The translations under genes were made by a program, and so were the position numbers. A DNA stretch of 35,808 bases from an uncultured Bacilli bacterium (GTDB lineage Bacteria > Bacillota_I > Bacilli_A > RF39 > UBA660). Positions within the stretch are counted from its first letter, which is position 1; every line of letters begins with the position of its first letter. Positions 15,140-21,961 of this stretch are shown here, in pieces. The stretch lies in the NCBI GenBank assembly GCA_944332635.1, contig CALVKI010000077.1, forward strand, positions 1 through 35,808. Direction: 5' to 3'. The notes beneath the pieces are model-generated. The model made no database searches. It saw nothing but the letters and a program-made list of their open reading frames with translations, and was not told where the DNA came from.

Positions 15140-15733
15140 ATGATAAGTAAATATAAAACAAAAAATGTAGTTTTAATAGTTTTAGCAATTAGTATTATTT
15201 TTATTTTAATTATAGTTTTTGCTTTTATGATGTTTTTTAAACAACAAAAAGAAAATGTTAATGAAGTAGTTAAAAATAGTATTGTTACTATGAACTATAA
15301 AACGCCTACTAATAGTTTTAAAATTGTTAATTTGACTCCTATGTCTAATGAAGTAGGAAAAGATTTAAGAGAAGAAGGTAGTTATTTTGATTTTTCTGTT
15401 TCTTCTAAAATAAGTTCAGATGATTCTGTTCAATATGAAATAACTTTAGTTAAAGATGAAAATTCTAATATTTCTGATAATGATATAGTTGTTTATTTAG
15501 AAAAACAAAATAGTGGAACTTATGCTAAGGTTGCAGATCCACAGATATTTACACCTATTGGTAAAACTACATCATTAGGAAGTCCTGCTAAATCTATGGT
15601 TTTAGATGAAGTAACGCTCTCATCTGAAAAAGTTGAGAATTATAGATTAAGATTATGGGTACGTGAAGGTGCAATTGTTGATTCTACTTCTGAGTATTCT
15701 GTTACTGTTAAAGTATTTGCCAAAGTTAAATAG
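15140..15733 (+). CDS. Membrane-anchored TasA/camelysin-like protein 2
   Basis: A 197-residue paralogue of its neighbours. An N-terminal hydrophobic segment (about 10-33) is followed by a basic/polar linker (F-K-Q-Q-K-E-N), then the domain with M-S-N-E-V-G-K-D-L, Y-F-D-F-S-V, and the C-terminal Y-R-L-R-L-W-V motif. No signal-peptidase-like A-x-A or Y-A-T-F site follows the hydrophobic segment, so it is likely a type II membrane protein with the domain outside. AGGAGG at 15130-15135 precedes the start, and the gap to the first paralogue is 8 bases, so the two form one transcript. Pairwise similarity is low outside the motifs, which indicates old duplication. Confidence 0.72.
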   Translation: MISKYKTKNVVLIVLAISIIFILIIVFAFMMFFKQQKENVNEVVKNSIVTMNYKTPTNSFKIVNLTPMSNEVGKDLREEGSYFDFSVSSKISSDDSVQYEITLVKDENSNISDNDIVVYLEKQNSGTYAKVADPQIFTPIGKTTSLGSPAKSMVLDEVTLSSEKVENYRLRLWVREGAIVDSTSEYSVTVKVFAKVK

Positions 15734-15752
15734 TTCTTTAACATAGATTTAT

Positions 15753-15761
15753 TGGTATAAT
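15753..15761 (+). promoter_or_regulatory. Extended -10 promoter of the third TasA-like gene
   Basis: TGG plus a perfect TATAAT (15756-15761) lies 22 bases before the start of the third paralogue and just upstream of its GGAGG. The -35 region has only a weak TTCTTT. It suggests separate, possibly stronger, expression of the third gene. Confidence 0.6.
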
Positions 15762-15782
15762 ACAATATGTGGAGGTTATGTT

Positions 15783-16409
15783 ATGATTCAAGTACAGTCT
15801 AAACAAATTATACTATCTATTATTGGAATTGCGGTTTTAATTATAGCTTTTGTTGGTATTTCTTATGCTACTTTTACAACGGTTTTTAAGGACTTGCAAG
15901 TTAATGGCATTTCTACTGGAACAATTTCTTTGAATTTAGAAAATCAAACGGGGGCTTTATCTATGAAAAATGTCATGCCTATTTCTGATGAAGTAGGAAT
16001 GACATTAGAAGGAGAAAATAACGTTTATGATTTTACTGTACAAGCTAGTCTTTCTGCTCATACTACTCTTAATTATGAGATTTATATGGAAAAAGTTAAT
16101 TCTAATGGTGAATTTCTTTCTGATTCTTCAGTAAGATTTTATTTACAGCATTTAGGAATTAATGGCTATGAAAATACATCAATAACAAAAACTCCACAAC
16201 CATTTATACCGTTAGAAGAAATGAGTTTTTTAGGGAGTAAAAAAGGAAGTATGATTTTATATTCTGGTACTTTATCAAATTCTAGTAATAATAATCTAGA
16301 AGTTCAAGATAAATTTCGGTTACGTATGTGGGTATCACAAGATACAATTATAGATTCTGTTAGTCGTTACTTTAATGTTAAGTTGAGTGTAACTGCGAAG
16401 GCTATTTAA
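15783..16409 (+). CDS. Secreted TasA/camelysin-like protein with SipW-type signal peptide
   Basis: A 208-residue protein whose N-terminus is a classical SipW-dependent signal: short basic start, hydrophobic core (9-26), then G-I-S-Y-A-T-F at 25-31, and soon after N-G-I-S-T-G-T-I-S-L-N-L, the G-T-L-x-L element typical of TasA and CalY. Cleavage would fall near Ala29. The mature domain repeats M-P-I-S-D-E-V-G, Y-D-F-T-V and F-R-L-R-M-W-V from the two upstream paralogues. TasA-family proteins form extracellular fibres in Bacillus biofilms. By analogy this is the likely major secreted subunit, with the uncleaved paralogues as anchors or assembly factors; that division of labour is inference. The ATG at 15783 is 7 bases after GGAGG; an ATG at 15778 is out of frame. 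Confidence 0.8.
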   Translation: MIQVQSKQIILSIIGIAVLIIAFVGISYATFTTVFKDLQVNGISTGTISLNLENQTGALSMKNVMPISDEVGMTLEGENNVYDFTVQASLSAHTTLNYEIYMEKVNSNGEFLSDSSVRFYLQHLGINGYENTSITKTPQPFIPLEEMSFLGSKKGSMILYSGTLSNSSNNNLEVQDKFRLRMWVSQDTIIDSVSRYFNVKLSVTAKAI

Positions 16410-16465
16410 TTAGTATGTAAAATCTTCTTTTTTTTGTTGTAAAACTAGTTTTTTTGTTTTTCACG

Positions 16466-16474
16466 TGCTATTAT
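16466..16474 (+). promoter_or_regulatory. Possible extended -10 promoter of sipW
   Basis: TGC followed by TATTAT (16469-16474) lies about 29 bases upstream of the sipW start and after a T-rich stretch. No recognisable -35. It also shows why the in-frame ATG at 16473 cannot be the start. Confidence 0.45.
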
Positions 16475-16502
16475 GGAAGTGATGGTAGATAGGAGGGTAA
16501 TT

Positions 16503-17165
16503 ATGAAGCAATATTTGGATATAAATCATGATGATGTTGTTTCTATAAAAGAAATTATACAATTCTTTTTTCATTTTGTTACCAAAGTTATATTGTATGT
16601 AATTTTTCTTTTACTAGCTCTTATTTTTATCATTTTTCTTTTTTACTTTGGTGATTTATTGTATAATATTCGTTCTGGTGAAGATAAACCACCTCTTTTT
16701 GATGCTTATATTATAGTTAGTCCTAGTATGGTTCCTACAATTAATGTGCAGGATGGTATTATTATTGTTAGAAGTTCTCCAGATGATTTGAAACAAGGAG
16801 ATATTATTAGTTATTTAGCAACTGATTCTTATTATGCTGGCAAAATTATTACTCATAGAATTATAGGTATAGAGGAATCAGAAGACGGAGTTTTATTTTA
16901 CCGTACAAAAGGAGATAATAATAATGTGGCTGATGCAGTATTGGTAAATGAAAGTAATGTGTATGGTAAAGTTTTATTTAAAATTCCAATGCTTGGCTAT
17001 ATTAGACAATTTTTATCAACTTATTTTGGTTGGATTCTTTGTATTGCTCTTCCATTCCTATATTTAATTTTGACAGAAATTACTAGGGTGCGTAAGCTCA
17101 TTAAAAATAAAAAAACAGAAAGTCAAAAACAAAATTTAAATGAAGAAAATATTGAAAAAATTTAA
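16503..17165 (+). CDS. sipW: SipW-type (ER-type) signal peptidase I
   Basis: Membrane serine protease of the S26B type, found in archaea, the ER and in Bacillus SipW, which matures TasA. The 220-residue protein has a transmembrane segment at about 28-50, then the catalytic S-P-S-M box with Ser75, and T-H-R-I with His118 in place of the lysine used by ordinary bacterial signal peptidases. G-D-N-N-N-V-A-D (Asp138, Asp144) completes the active site. A second transmembrane segment (about 175-197) and a basic cytoplasmic tail follow. AGGAGG at 16491-16496 selects the ATG at 16503. It lies directly after three TasA-like genes, one with a matching signal, so it is almost certainly the dedicated processing enzyme. 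Confidence 0.92.
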   Translation: MKQYLDINHDDVVSIKEIIQFFFHFVTKVILYVIFLLLALIFIIFLFYFGDLLYNIRSGEDKPPLFDAYIIVSPSMVPTINVQDGIIIVRSSPDDLKQGDIISYLATDSYYAGKIITHRIIGIEESEDGVLFYRTKGDNNNVADAVLVNESNVYGKVLFKIPMLGYIRQFLSTYFGWILCIALPFLYLILTEITRVRKLIKNKKTESQKQNLNEENIEKI

Positions 17166-17272
17166 TAATTCTTTTGATAGAGTTACTAATAATTAATTTG
17201 ATAAATAAAGCGTCATATGAAAATAATTTTAAATTATATTGTTATAATGATTTAAAAAATTTGTTTTAATGA

Positions 17273-17300
17273 TAAGATATGTTCTTATATAATTTTTTTG
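17273..17300 (+). terminator. Weak terminator candidate downstream of sipW
   Basis: ATAAGA (17273-17278) and TCTTAT (17284-17289) form a six-pair stem with a five-base loop, followed by ATAA and seven Ts. The surrounding 17166-17403 gap is very AT-rich. It also holds a short inverted repeat TAGAAT-TAT-ATTCTA at 17344-17358, and no gene or clear promoter was recognised in it. Confidence 0.35.
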
Positions 17301-17403
17301 TAGTAATAGTAATTCGATGTAGGTGGATACTTTTAGTGTTTTTTAGAATTATATTCTATTAAATTAGTATTGTTTTTTATCTTATATTATGGTGGTGATT
17401 ATT

Positions 17404-18204
17404 ATGGAACGGTATGATGTATCATTCAAAAAAAAATTTGGACAAAATTTTTTGAAGCGTAGAGAAGTTGTGGAAAGGATTGTTGATATTTGCCATATTA
17501 CTAAAAGTGATATGGTAATAGAAGTTGGTCCAGGAGGAGCTATTTTGACTCAGGAACTTGCAAAAAGAGCTGGTCAAGTTTTAACATATGAAATTGACGG
17601 GGATTTAAAAGAATCATTATATAAAAAATTAGATGGTTTTTCTAATGTTGAGATTTTATTCCAAGATTTTTTAGTTAGTTCTTTATTAGATGATGTTTCC
17701 AAATTTTTTTATTCTGATTTGTATTTTATTAGTAATGTTCCTTATTATATAACAACACCTATTATTATGAAGATAATCAATAGTAATTTATCTTTTAAAA
17801 AGATATGTTTGATGGTACAAAAAGAAGTAGGTGATAGATTTTCTGCTCTTCCAGGAAGTAGAGAATATAGTTCTATTAGCGTTTTTTTATCTTATTTTTA
17901 TAATATAAAAAAAGAGTTTTTTGTTTCTAGAAAGGAGTTTGTACCAGAGCCAAAGGTGGATAGTATTGTTGTATCTTTTACTAGAAAAAAAAGTTTAATA
18001 CCTTTGAAGAATAAAAAATTATTTTTTGAATTGGTACGAGATAGTTTTCAATTTAAAAGAAAAAATTTACGTAATAATTTAAAAAATTATGATTTGAATA
18101 TTATTGTTTCTGTATTATATAAGTACGGGTATGATCTAACAGTTCGCGCTGAACAACTATCTGTTGAAATATTTGTAGAGATGGCTAATAAGTTAGCCAT
18201 TTAG
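17404..18204 (+). CDS. rsmA: 16S rRNA dimethyladenosine transferase
   Basis: RsmA (KsgA) dimethylates A1518 and A1519 near the 3' end of 16S rRNA, a late step in 30S assembly. The 266 residues carry K-K-K-F-G-Q-N-F-L near the N-terminus, the SAM-binding V-I-E-V-G-P-G-G-A-I-L-T, Y-E-I-D-G-D and the catalytic N-V-P-Y-Y-I-T-T-P (from about 112), plus the F-V-P-E-P-K-V-D-S segment. The start at 17404 is preceded by GGTGGTGA. An in-frame ATG at 17389 lies before that site. yabG follows, the conserved Bacillus order. Confidence 0.97.
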   Translation: MERYDVSFKKKFGQNFLKRREVVERIVDICHITKSDMVIEVGPGGAILTQELAKRAGQVLTYEIDGDLKESLYKKLDGFSNVEILFQDFLVSSLLDDVSKFFYSDLYFISNVPYYITTPIIMKIINSNLSFKKICLMVQKEVGDRFSALPGSREYSSISVFLSYFYNIKKEFFVSRKEFVPEPKVDSIVVSFTRKKSLIPLKNKKLFFELVRDSFQFKRKNLRNNLKNYDLNIIVSVLYKYGYDLTVRAEQLSVEIFVEMANKLAI

Positions 18205-18231
18205 AATATTTCTTTTTTTTTTGCATAGAAT
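18204..18231 (+). promoter_or_regulatory. Sigma-E/sigma-K-type promoter of yabG
   Basis: GAATATT (18204-18210), a 13-base T-rich spacer, and CATAGAAT (18224-18231) match the mother-cell sigma-E consensus almost exactly; sigma-K shares the -10. The -10 begins 25 bases before the yabG start, which leaves just room for the TTGGAGATGA ribosome-binding site. B. subtilis yabG is a mother-cell gene (sigma-K). Confidence 0.65.
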
Positions 18232-18248
18232 TTATTGGAGATGATTAT

Positions 18249-19013
18249 ATGGAATTTCATGAAGGAGACTATGTTACTAGAATTTCTCATAACCATGATA
18301 TTGTTTTTAAGATAGTTTCTATTGAAGGAAATATAGCATTTTTAAAGGGGGCTGATTTAAGGCTTTATGCAGATAGTTCTCTATCTGATTTAGTTAAGAC
18401 TACTGTTTCTTTTGATTCGGATCAACAAATAGTAGAAAAAAATTTGCGTTCTTTACAAATGGATAGAAGTCAATATTTTTATTTACCTGGTAAAATTTTA
18501 CATATCGATGGAGATAGGGACTACTTAAAACGATGTATGAATTTTTATAAGGAAATGAATATTAAAGCTAATGGCCTTACTGTTTCTGAGATGGAAATAC
18601 CTCATAAAATTCATAGCCTTTTAGAAGAATTTCAACCTGATATTGTTGTTATAACTGGTCATGATGCATATTTAAAGAAAAATCGTGGGGATTATCAAAA
18701 TTCATTTAACTTTATTGAAGCAGTCAAAGAAGCAAGAAAATATGAAAAGAGTCAAGATAAGTTAATTATCATTGCTGGGGCATGTCAATCTAATTATGAA
18801 GAATTAATCAAAGCTGGAGCTAATTTCGCTTCTAGTCCGAAAAGAATTAATATCCATGCTTTAGATCCAGCAATTTTGGCTACTTCTTTAGCGTTATCTG
18901 ATAGAAATAAAAGCATAGATTTACTTAGTATATTAGAAAAGACAAAATATGGAAAGGACGGTATTGGTGGAATTATTACAAATGGAACTATGTATGTGGG
19001 GTATCCTAGATGA
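18249..19013 (+). CDS. yabG: Sporulation-specific protease YabG
   Basis: YabG is a cysteine-type protease that processes spore coat and cortex proteins in Bacilli and Clostridia. The 254-residue product starts with the diagnostic G-D-Y-V-T-R-I-S-H-N-H-D-I-V-F-K and L-K-G-A-D-L-R-L-Y-A-D-S. The catalytic half contains I-T-G-H-D-A-Y (His138) and A-G-A-C-Q-S-N-Y-E (Cys179), a plausible His/Cys dyad; this pairing is inferred from the motifs. It is shorter than the B. subtilis protein. Synteny with rsmA upstream and veg downstream (4-base ATGA overlap) is exactly as in Bacillus. This gene is restricted to spore formers, so it is the strongest sign of sporulation in the window. Confidence 0.95.
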   Translation: MEFHEGDYVTRISHNHDIVFKIVSIEGNIAFLKGADLRLYADSSLSDLVKTTVSFDSDQQIVEKNLRSLQMDRSQYFYLPGKILHIDGDRDYLKRCMNFYKEMNIKANGLTVSEMEIPHKIHSLLEEFQPDIVVITGHDAYLKKNRGDYQNSFNFIEAVKEARKYEKSQDKLIIIAGACQSNYEELIKAGANFASSPKRINIHALDPAILATSLALSDRNKSIDLLSILEKTKYGKDGIGGIITNGTMYVGYPR

Positions 19014-19222
19014 TGATTGAACATATAAAGAAAGTAGTACAAAAAAATCAGGGAGTGAAATGTTCTTTTCGATTTCACGGTTCTAGAAATCAAGTTGATG
19101 AATTTTATGGGGTAATTGTTGACTTATATCCGGCAATTTTTACTATTGAGACTGAAAATAATAAAATTAAAACATTTAGTTATAGTGATATTCTGACTCA
19201 TAGTTTAGAAATTTTACCTTAA
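19010..19222 (+). CDS. veg: Veg family protein
   Basis: A 70-residue small protein with V-K-C-S-F-R-F-H-G-S-R-N-Q-V-D-E-F-Y-G and I-F-T-I-E-T-E-N followed by T-F-S-Y-S-D-I-L-T, the Veg (DUF1021) pattern, probably a small SH3-like barrel. In B. subtilis Veg is abundant and stimulates biofilm matrix expression by interfering with the repressor SinR; that role is from work in Bacillus and not visible here. The start overlaps the yabG stop by 4 bases (ATGA); a second ATG follows immediately. No separate Shine-Dalgarno site beyond a GGGGTAT is seen, so translation is likely coupled to yabG. Confidence 0.9.
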   Translation: MMIEHIKKVVQKNQGVKCSFRFHGSRNQVDEFYGVIVDLYPAIFTIETENNKIKTFSYSDILTHSLEILP

Positions 19223-19246
19223 TTTTTTTCTAAAATATAAAAAATA

Positions 19247-19275
19247 TTGCAATTTTTTCATTATTATTATAGAAT
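19247..19275 (+). promoter_or_regulatory. Sigma-A-type promoter of spoVG
   Basis: TTGCAA (19247-19252), a 17-base spacer, and TAGAAT (19270-19275). In Bacillus, spoVG is transcribed from a sigma-H promoter; here no AGGAWWW-type -35 is visible, although GAATT in the -10 would partly fit sigma-H. Transcription would start about 37 bases before the ATG. Confidence 0.6.
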
Positions 19276-19316
19276 TAAAATGTAAAGTGTAATACTTTAA
19301 GAGGGAGGAATATTAC

Positions 19317-19595
19317 ATGAAAATTACATCTGTAAATGTACGCAAAATCAACAAGGAAGGATCTCGTATGAAGGGTATTGCTTCTGTTTTGTTAGATGAT
19401 AGTTTTGCAGTACATGATATTCGAATTATTGATGGAGACAACGGACTATTCATAGCTATGCCTAGCCGAAAGACCGCTACGGGTGGTTATCGTGATGTTG
19501 CTCATCCGATTAATCCAGAAGTTAGAGCAATGTTTGAACAAGCAATTTTGGAAGCTTATGAGAAGGCTGAAGAACCAGCTGAAAATGAAGACTAG
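19317..19595 (+). CDS. spoVG: Septation/regulatory protein SpoVG
   Basis: SpoVG is a small nucleic-acid-binding regulator that affects septation, sporulation and, in pathogens, virulence genes. The 92-residue sequence is near-canonical: [11 protein letters not shown], then [19 protein letters not shown], followed by [10 protein letters not shown] and the H-P-I-N motif before the last helix. GGGAGGAAT precedes the ATG. It has its own promoter and a strong terminator containing its stop codon, so it is monocistronic. It stands between veg and yabP because the intervening Bacillus genes (sspF, ispE, purR and others) are absent. Confidence 0.97.
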   Translation: MKITSVNVRKINKEGSRMKGIASVLLDDSFAVHDIRIIDGDNGLFIAMPSRKTATGGYRDVAHPINPEVRAMFEQAILEAYEKAEEPAENED

Positions 19596-19611
19596 TTAGT
19601 CTTCTTTTTTT
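19587..19611 (+). terminator. Intrinsic terminator containing the spoVG stop codon
   Basis: GAAGACTA (19587-19594) pairs perfectly with TAGTCTTC (19597-19604), followed by seven Ts. The TAG stop (19593-19595) is at the top of the stem. With a realistic four-base loop the stem is seven pairs. Confidence 0.85.
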
Positions 19612-19639
19612 CATATATTTTGATTGTTTTGCATATTAT
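19611..19639 (+). promoter_or_regulatory. Sigma-E-type promoter of yabP-yabQ
   Basis: TCATATA (19611-19617), a 14-base spacer, and CATATTAT (19632-19639) resemble the sigma-E consensus. The -10 begins 24 bases before the yabP start. yabP and yabQ are sigma-E-dependent in B. subtilis. The -35 directly abuts the spoVG terminator. Confidence 0.55.
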
Positions 19640-19655
19640 TTTTTAGGAGGTTTTT

Positions 19656-19943
19656 ATGGATAAACAGGATACTATAAATAATTATAACCATGGAATTAGT
19701 TTGCTAGAGAGAAAAAATTTAGTAATTACTGGAGTAAAAAAAATTGACAATTTTGATAGTGAACAATTTTTATTAGACACTATTATGGGTTTTTTAATGA
19801 TAAAGGGTGAAGGATTAGAATTAATTAAATTGGATACTATGCAAGGAAATGTATCTATTAAAGGTCTTATACATAGTATAAATTATATTGAAGATGTAAA
19901 AAAGGATAAAGAGAATAACCTATTTAATCGGTTGTTTAAATAA
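19656..19943 (+). CDS. yabP: Sporulation protein YabP
   Basis: A 95-residue member of the YabP/YqfC family needed in the mother cell for spore formation. Visible: L-L-E-R-K-N-L-V-I-T-G-V-K-K-I-D-N-F-D (16-34), then T-I-M-G-F-L-M-I-K-G-E-G-L-E-L-I-K-L-D and G-N-V-S-I-K-G-L-I-H-S-I-N-Y, the pattern of a short beta domain with the I-K-G repeat. No signal or membrane segment. A strong AGGAGG precedes it. Its TAA overlaps the yabQ ATG (TAATG), indicating translational coupling. yabP-yabQ-divIC is the Bacillus order. Confidence 0.92.
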   Translation: MDKQDTINNYNHGISLLERKNLVITGVKKIDNFDSEQFLLDTIMGFLMIKGEGLELIKLDTMQGNVSIKGLIHSINYIEDVKKDKENNLFNRLFK

Positions 19944-20218
19944 TGAATTTAAAACTACAAGTTTTTTCTTTATTTTTTTCATTTTTATATGGTGTTTTCT
20001 TTTCTTTTTTATTTAATTTTCATTATCATTATCTTTTTTATCGTAAAAGAATTGTGCAAGTATTCATTACTTTGTTATTTTTACTTGATATGGCTTTGTT
20101 ATATTTTTTGATACTTCAAAAAATAAATAATGGAATTATACATATTTATTTTTATTTTTTATTATTTTTGGGATTTTATATTAGTTTTTCCTTTTTTAAA
20201 AAAATCCGTAAAAAATAG
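19943..20218 (+). CDS. yabQ: Spore cortex protein YabQ (short form)
   Basis: A 91-residue, very hydrophobic protein with three likely membrane segments (about 7-27, 36-56 and 62-85) and a basic tail. The N-terminal Q-V-F-S-L-F-F-S-F-L-Y-G-V-F-F-S-F-L-F fits the YabQ family, which is required for spore cortex formation and localises to the membrane around the forespore. It lacks the long C-terminal part of B. subtilis YabQ (about 211 residues). The assignment depends on synteny and the hydrophobic pattern rather than strong motifs. Translation is coupled to yabP through the overlapping stop and start. Confidence 0.75.
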   Translation: MNLKLQVFSLFFSFLYGVFFSFLFNFHYHYLFYRKRIVQVFITLLFLLDMALLYFLILQKINNGIIHIYFYFLLFLGFYISFSFFKKIRKK

Positions 20219-20248
20219 TGTCAAATTTCCCTTTTTTTTTTGATGTTC

Positions 20249-20277
20249 TTGCTCTATACTTTAAACTGATTTATAAT
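20249..20277 (+). promoter_or_regulatory. Sigma-A promoter of divIC
   Basis: TTGCTC (20249-20254), a 17-base spacer, and TATAAT (20272-20277). Transcription from here would begin near 20284, just before the GGGTGAT ribosome-binding site, and gives divIC and tilS vegetative expression separate from the sporulation genes upstream. Confidence 0.65.
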
Positions 20278-20302
20278 TTATATTGAAAGAGTGGGTGATA
20301 AT

Positions 20303-20596
20303 ATGACAAAATCAAAAACAAAGAGATGTAGAAGAATGTTCTTTTTAGGTTTGTCTTCTATATTTGTCATAGGATTTACTACTTTTACTATTGGTAAGTA
20401 TTGGCTAGAAATTTATGATAAATATCAGGAAAAGAAAGATTTAGAACAAGAATTAATTTCTTTAAAAAATAAAGAAAAAGAATTAAAAGTTGATGCCAAT
20501 AAGTTGCAAGATCCTGATTATATAGCGAGATATGCTAGGGAGAAATATCTTTATTCTAAAGATGGTGAATTTATTTTGAAAATTCCTGAGGAGTAA
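20303..20596 (+). CDS. divIC: Septum formation initiator DivIC/FtsB family protein
   Basis: Bitopic divisome protein of 97 residues. A basic cytoplasmic start (T-K-S-K-T-K-R-C-R-R) leads to a membrane segment (about 12-31), then a coiled coil (about 36-62, K-Y-Q-E-K-K-D-L-E-Q-E-L) and the DivIC/FtsB signature L-Q-D-P-D-Y-I-A-R-Y-A-R-E-K-Y-L-Y-S-K-D-G-E (67-85 region). In the divisome it pairs with FtsL and helps trigger septal wall synthesis. The start at 20303 follows GGGTGAT; an in-frame GTG at 20291 would destroy that spacing. It is followed directly by tilS; Bacillus yabR and spoIIE are missing. Confidence 0.92.
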   Translation: MTKSKTKRCRRMFFLGLSSIFVIGFTTFTIGKYWLEIYDKYQEKKDLEQELISLKNKEKELKVDANKLQDPDYIARYAREKYLYSKDGEFILKIPEE

Positions 20597-20638
20597 AGGA
20601 GTTTTCTTTTTTTCGGAAGTTATTATAGGAGGTATTTT

Positions 20639-21949
20639 ATGTTATCTATTGAAAAGGAATTTACTTTTTGTAAGGGTGATACTATTGTTATAGGGTGTTC
20701 GGCAGGTCCTGATTCTATGGCATTAGTAGATATGTTGCTAAAGATTAGAGAAAAATACTCTTTAAATTTAATTGTTGCACATGTAAATCATAATTTGAGG
20801 GCGCAAAGTGTACAAGAAGAGGAGTATTTGCGAAATTATTGTGAGAAAAAAAAGCTTATGTTTGAGTGTATGATGATAACAGAATATGGAGATGATAATT
20901 TTCACAACGAAGCTAGAAATATTCGTTATGATTTTTTTGAAAAAGTAGTTTATAAATATCATGCTTGTTATTTGATGACTGCTCATCATGGAGATGATTT
21001 AGTAGAAACAATTTTGATGCGTGTTACTAGAGGTTCAAATTTAAATGGTTATAGTGGTTTTAAAAAAGTTGTTGAAATGGATAATTATAAAATTGTGCGC
21101 CCATTACTTCGATTTACAAAACAGCAATTGGAAGATTATGATAAGTGTCATCATGTTATGTATTATGTAGATGATTCTAATGTTAAAGATAAATATACGC
21201 GTAACCGTTATAGGAAGTATGTTTTACCTTTTTTGAAAGAAGAAGATCCAAATATTCATTTGAAATATTTGAAATTTAGTATGGTTTTAAGTGAAGCTAA
21301 TCAATTCATTGAACATGAAAGGGATAAGGCATTGAAAAAAGTTATTTACAATAATCTTTTGAATATAGAGGTGTTTAAAGAATTAGATTATTTTATTCAA
21401 AAAGAGGTTTTATATTACATGATGAATGATTTTTATCAAGATGATTTAATATTAATTAATGATAAACATATTGAACTTTTACTAAATTTAATATATAGTA
21501 ATAGAGCGAATGCCTTTGTTAATTTACCGAACGAAGTTATTGCAACAAAAACTTATCAGCAATTAGAATTGAAAAAGATCACAACGGAAATAACGGCTTA
21601 TGAGGTTGAACTTTCTAAATATGTTCTTTTACCTAATCATCATGTAATAGAACAGGTAGAAGATGTAGTTGGAATTGGAAACAATACTTGCCGATTACTT
21701 AGTTCCGAGATTAGTTTGCCCCTTATAGTGAGAACTCGTAGATTTGGTGATCGTATCTCTATAAAAGGAAATGGTACTAAGAAAATAAAAGATATTTTTA
21801 TTGATTCTAAGGTAAAATTAAATGAAAGAGATCTTTGGCCTGTAGTAGTTGATTCTAAGGGAGTAGTAGTATGGCTCCCTGGATTAAAAAAGTCAAAATA
21901 TGATAAAAAAAAGGCAGAAAAGTATGATATAATATTAAGATATAGTTAA
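20639..21949 (+). CDS. tilS: tRNA(Ile)-lysidine synthase
   Basis: Converts C34 of the CAU-anticodon tRNA-Ile to lysidine so that it reads AUA, using ATP and lysine. The 436-residue protein has the PP-loop C-S-A-G-P-D-S-M (20-27, the family S-G-G-x-D-S with Gly to Ala and Pro changes seen in other members), H-V-N-H-N-L-R, A-H-H-G-D-D-L-V-E-T and R-N-R-Y-R-K-Y-V-L-P. The C-terminal TilS domain (R-T-R-R-F-G-D-R-I, then K-I-K-D-I-F-I-D) is intact. GGAGG lies 6 bases before the ATG. In Bacillus tilS-hprT-ftsH are consecutive; hprT is absent here. Confidence 0.97.
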   Translation: MLSIEKEFTFCKGDTIVIGCSAGPDSMALVDMLLKIREKYSLNLIVAHVNHNLRAQSVQEEEYLRNYCEKKKLMFECMMITEYGDDNFHNEARNIRYDFFEKVVYKYHACYLMTAHHGDDLVETILMRVTRGSNLNGYSGFKKVVEMDNYKIVRPLLRFTKQQLEDYDKCHHVMYYVDDSNVKDKYTRNRYRKYVLPFLKEEDPNIHLKYLKFSMVLSEANQFIEHERDKALKKVIYNNLLNIEVFKELDYFIQKEVLYYMMNDFYQDDLILINDKHIELLLNLIYSNRANAFVNLPNEVIATKTYQQLELKKITTEITAYEVELSKYVLLPNHHVIEQVEDVVGIGNNTCRLLSSEISLPLIVRTRRFGDRISIKGNGTKKIKDIFIDSKVKLNERDLWPVVVDSKGVVVWLPGLKKSKYDKKKAEKYDIILRYS

Positions 21950-21961
21950 GGAGGAAATGCT

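Noticed and set aside
17166-17403. Possible small RNA or small gene between sipW and rsmA
   Set aside because: Only AT-rich sequence with short inverted repeats and no frame with a ribosome-binding site; nothing could be supported beyond a weak terminator.
21925-21933. TGATATAAT, a perfect extended -10, near the end of tilS; another copy near 25413 in dusB
   Set aside because: Both encode D-I-I in conserved reading frames and lack a -35, so chance from coding is likely; a promoter for ftsH or the RDD gene there is possible but not supported.
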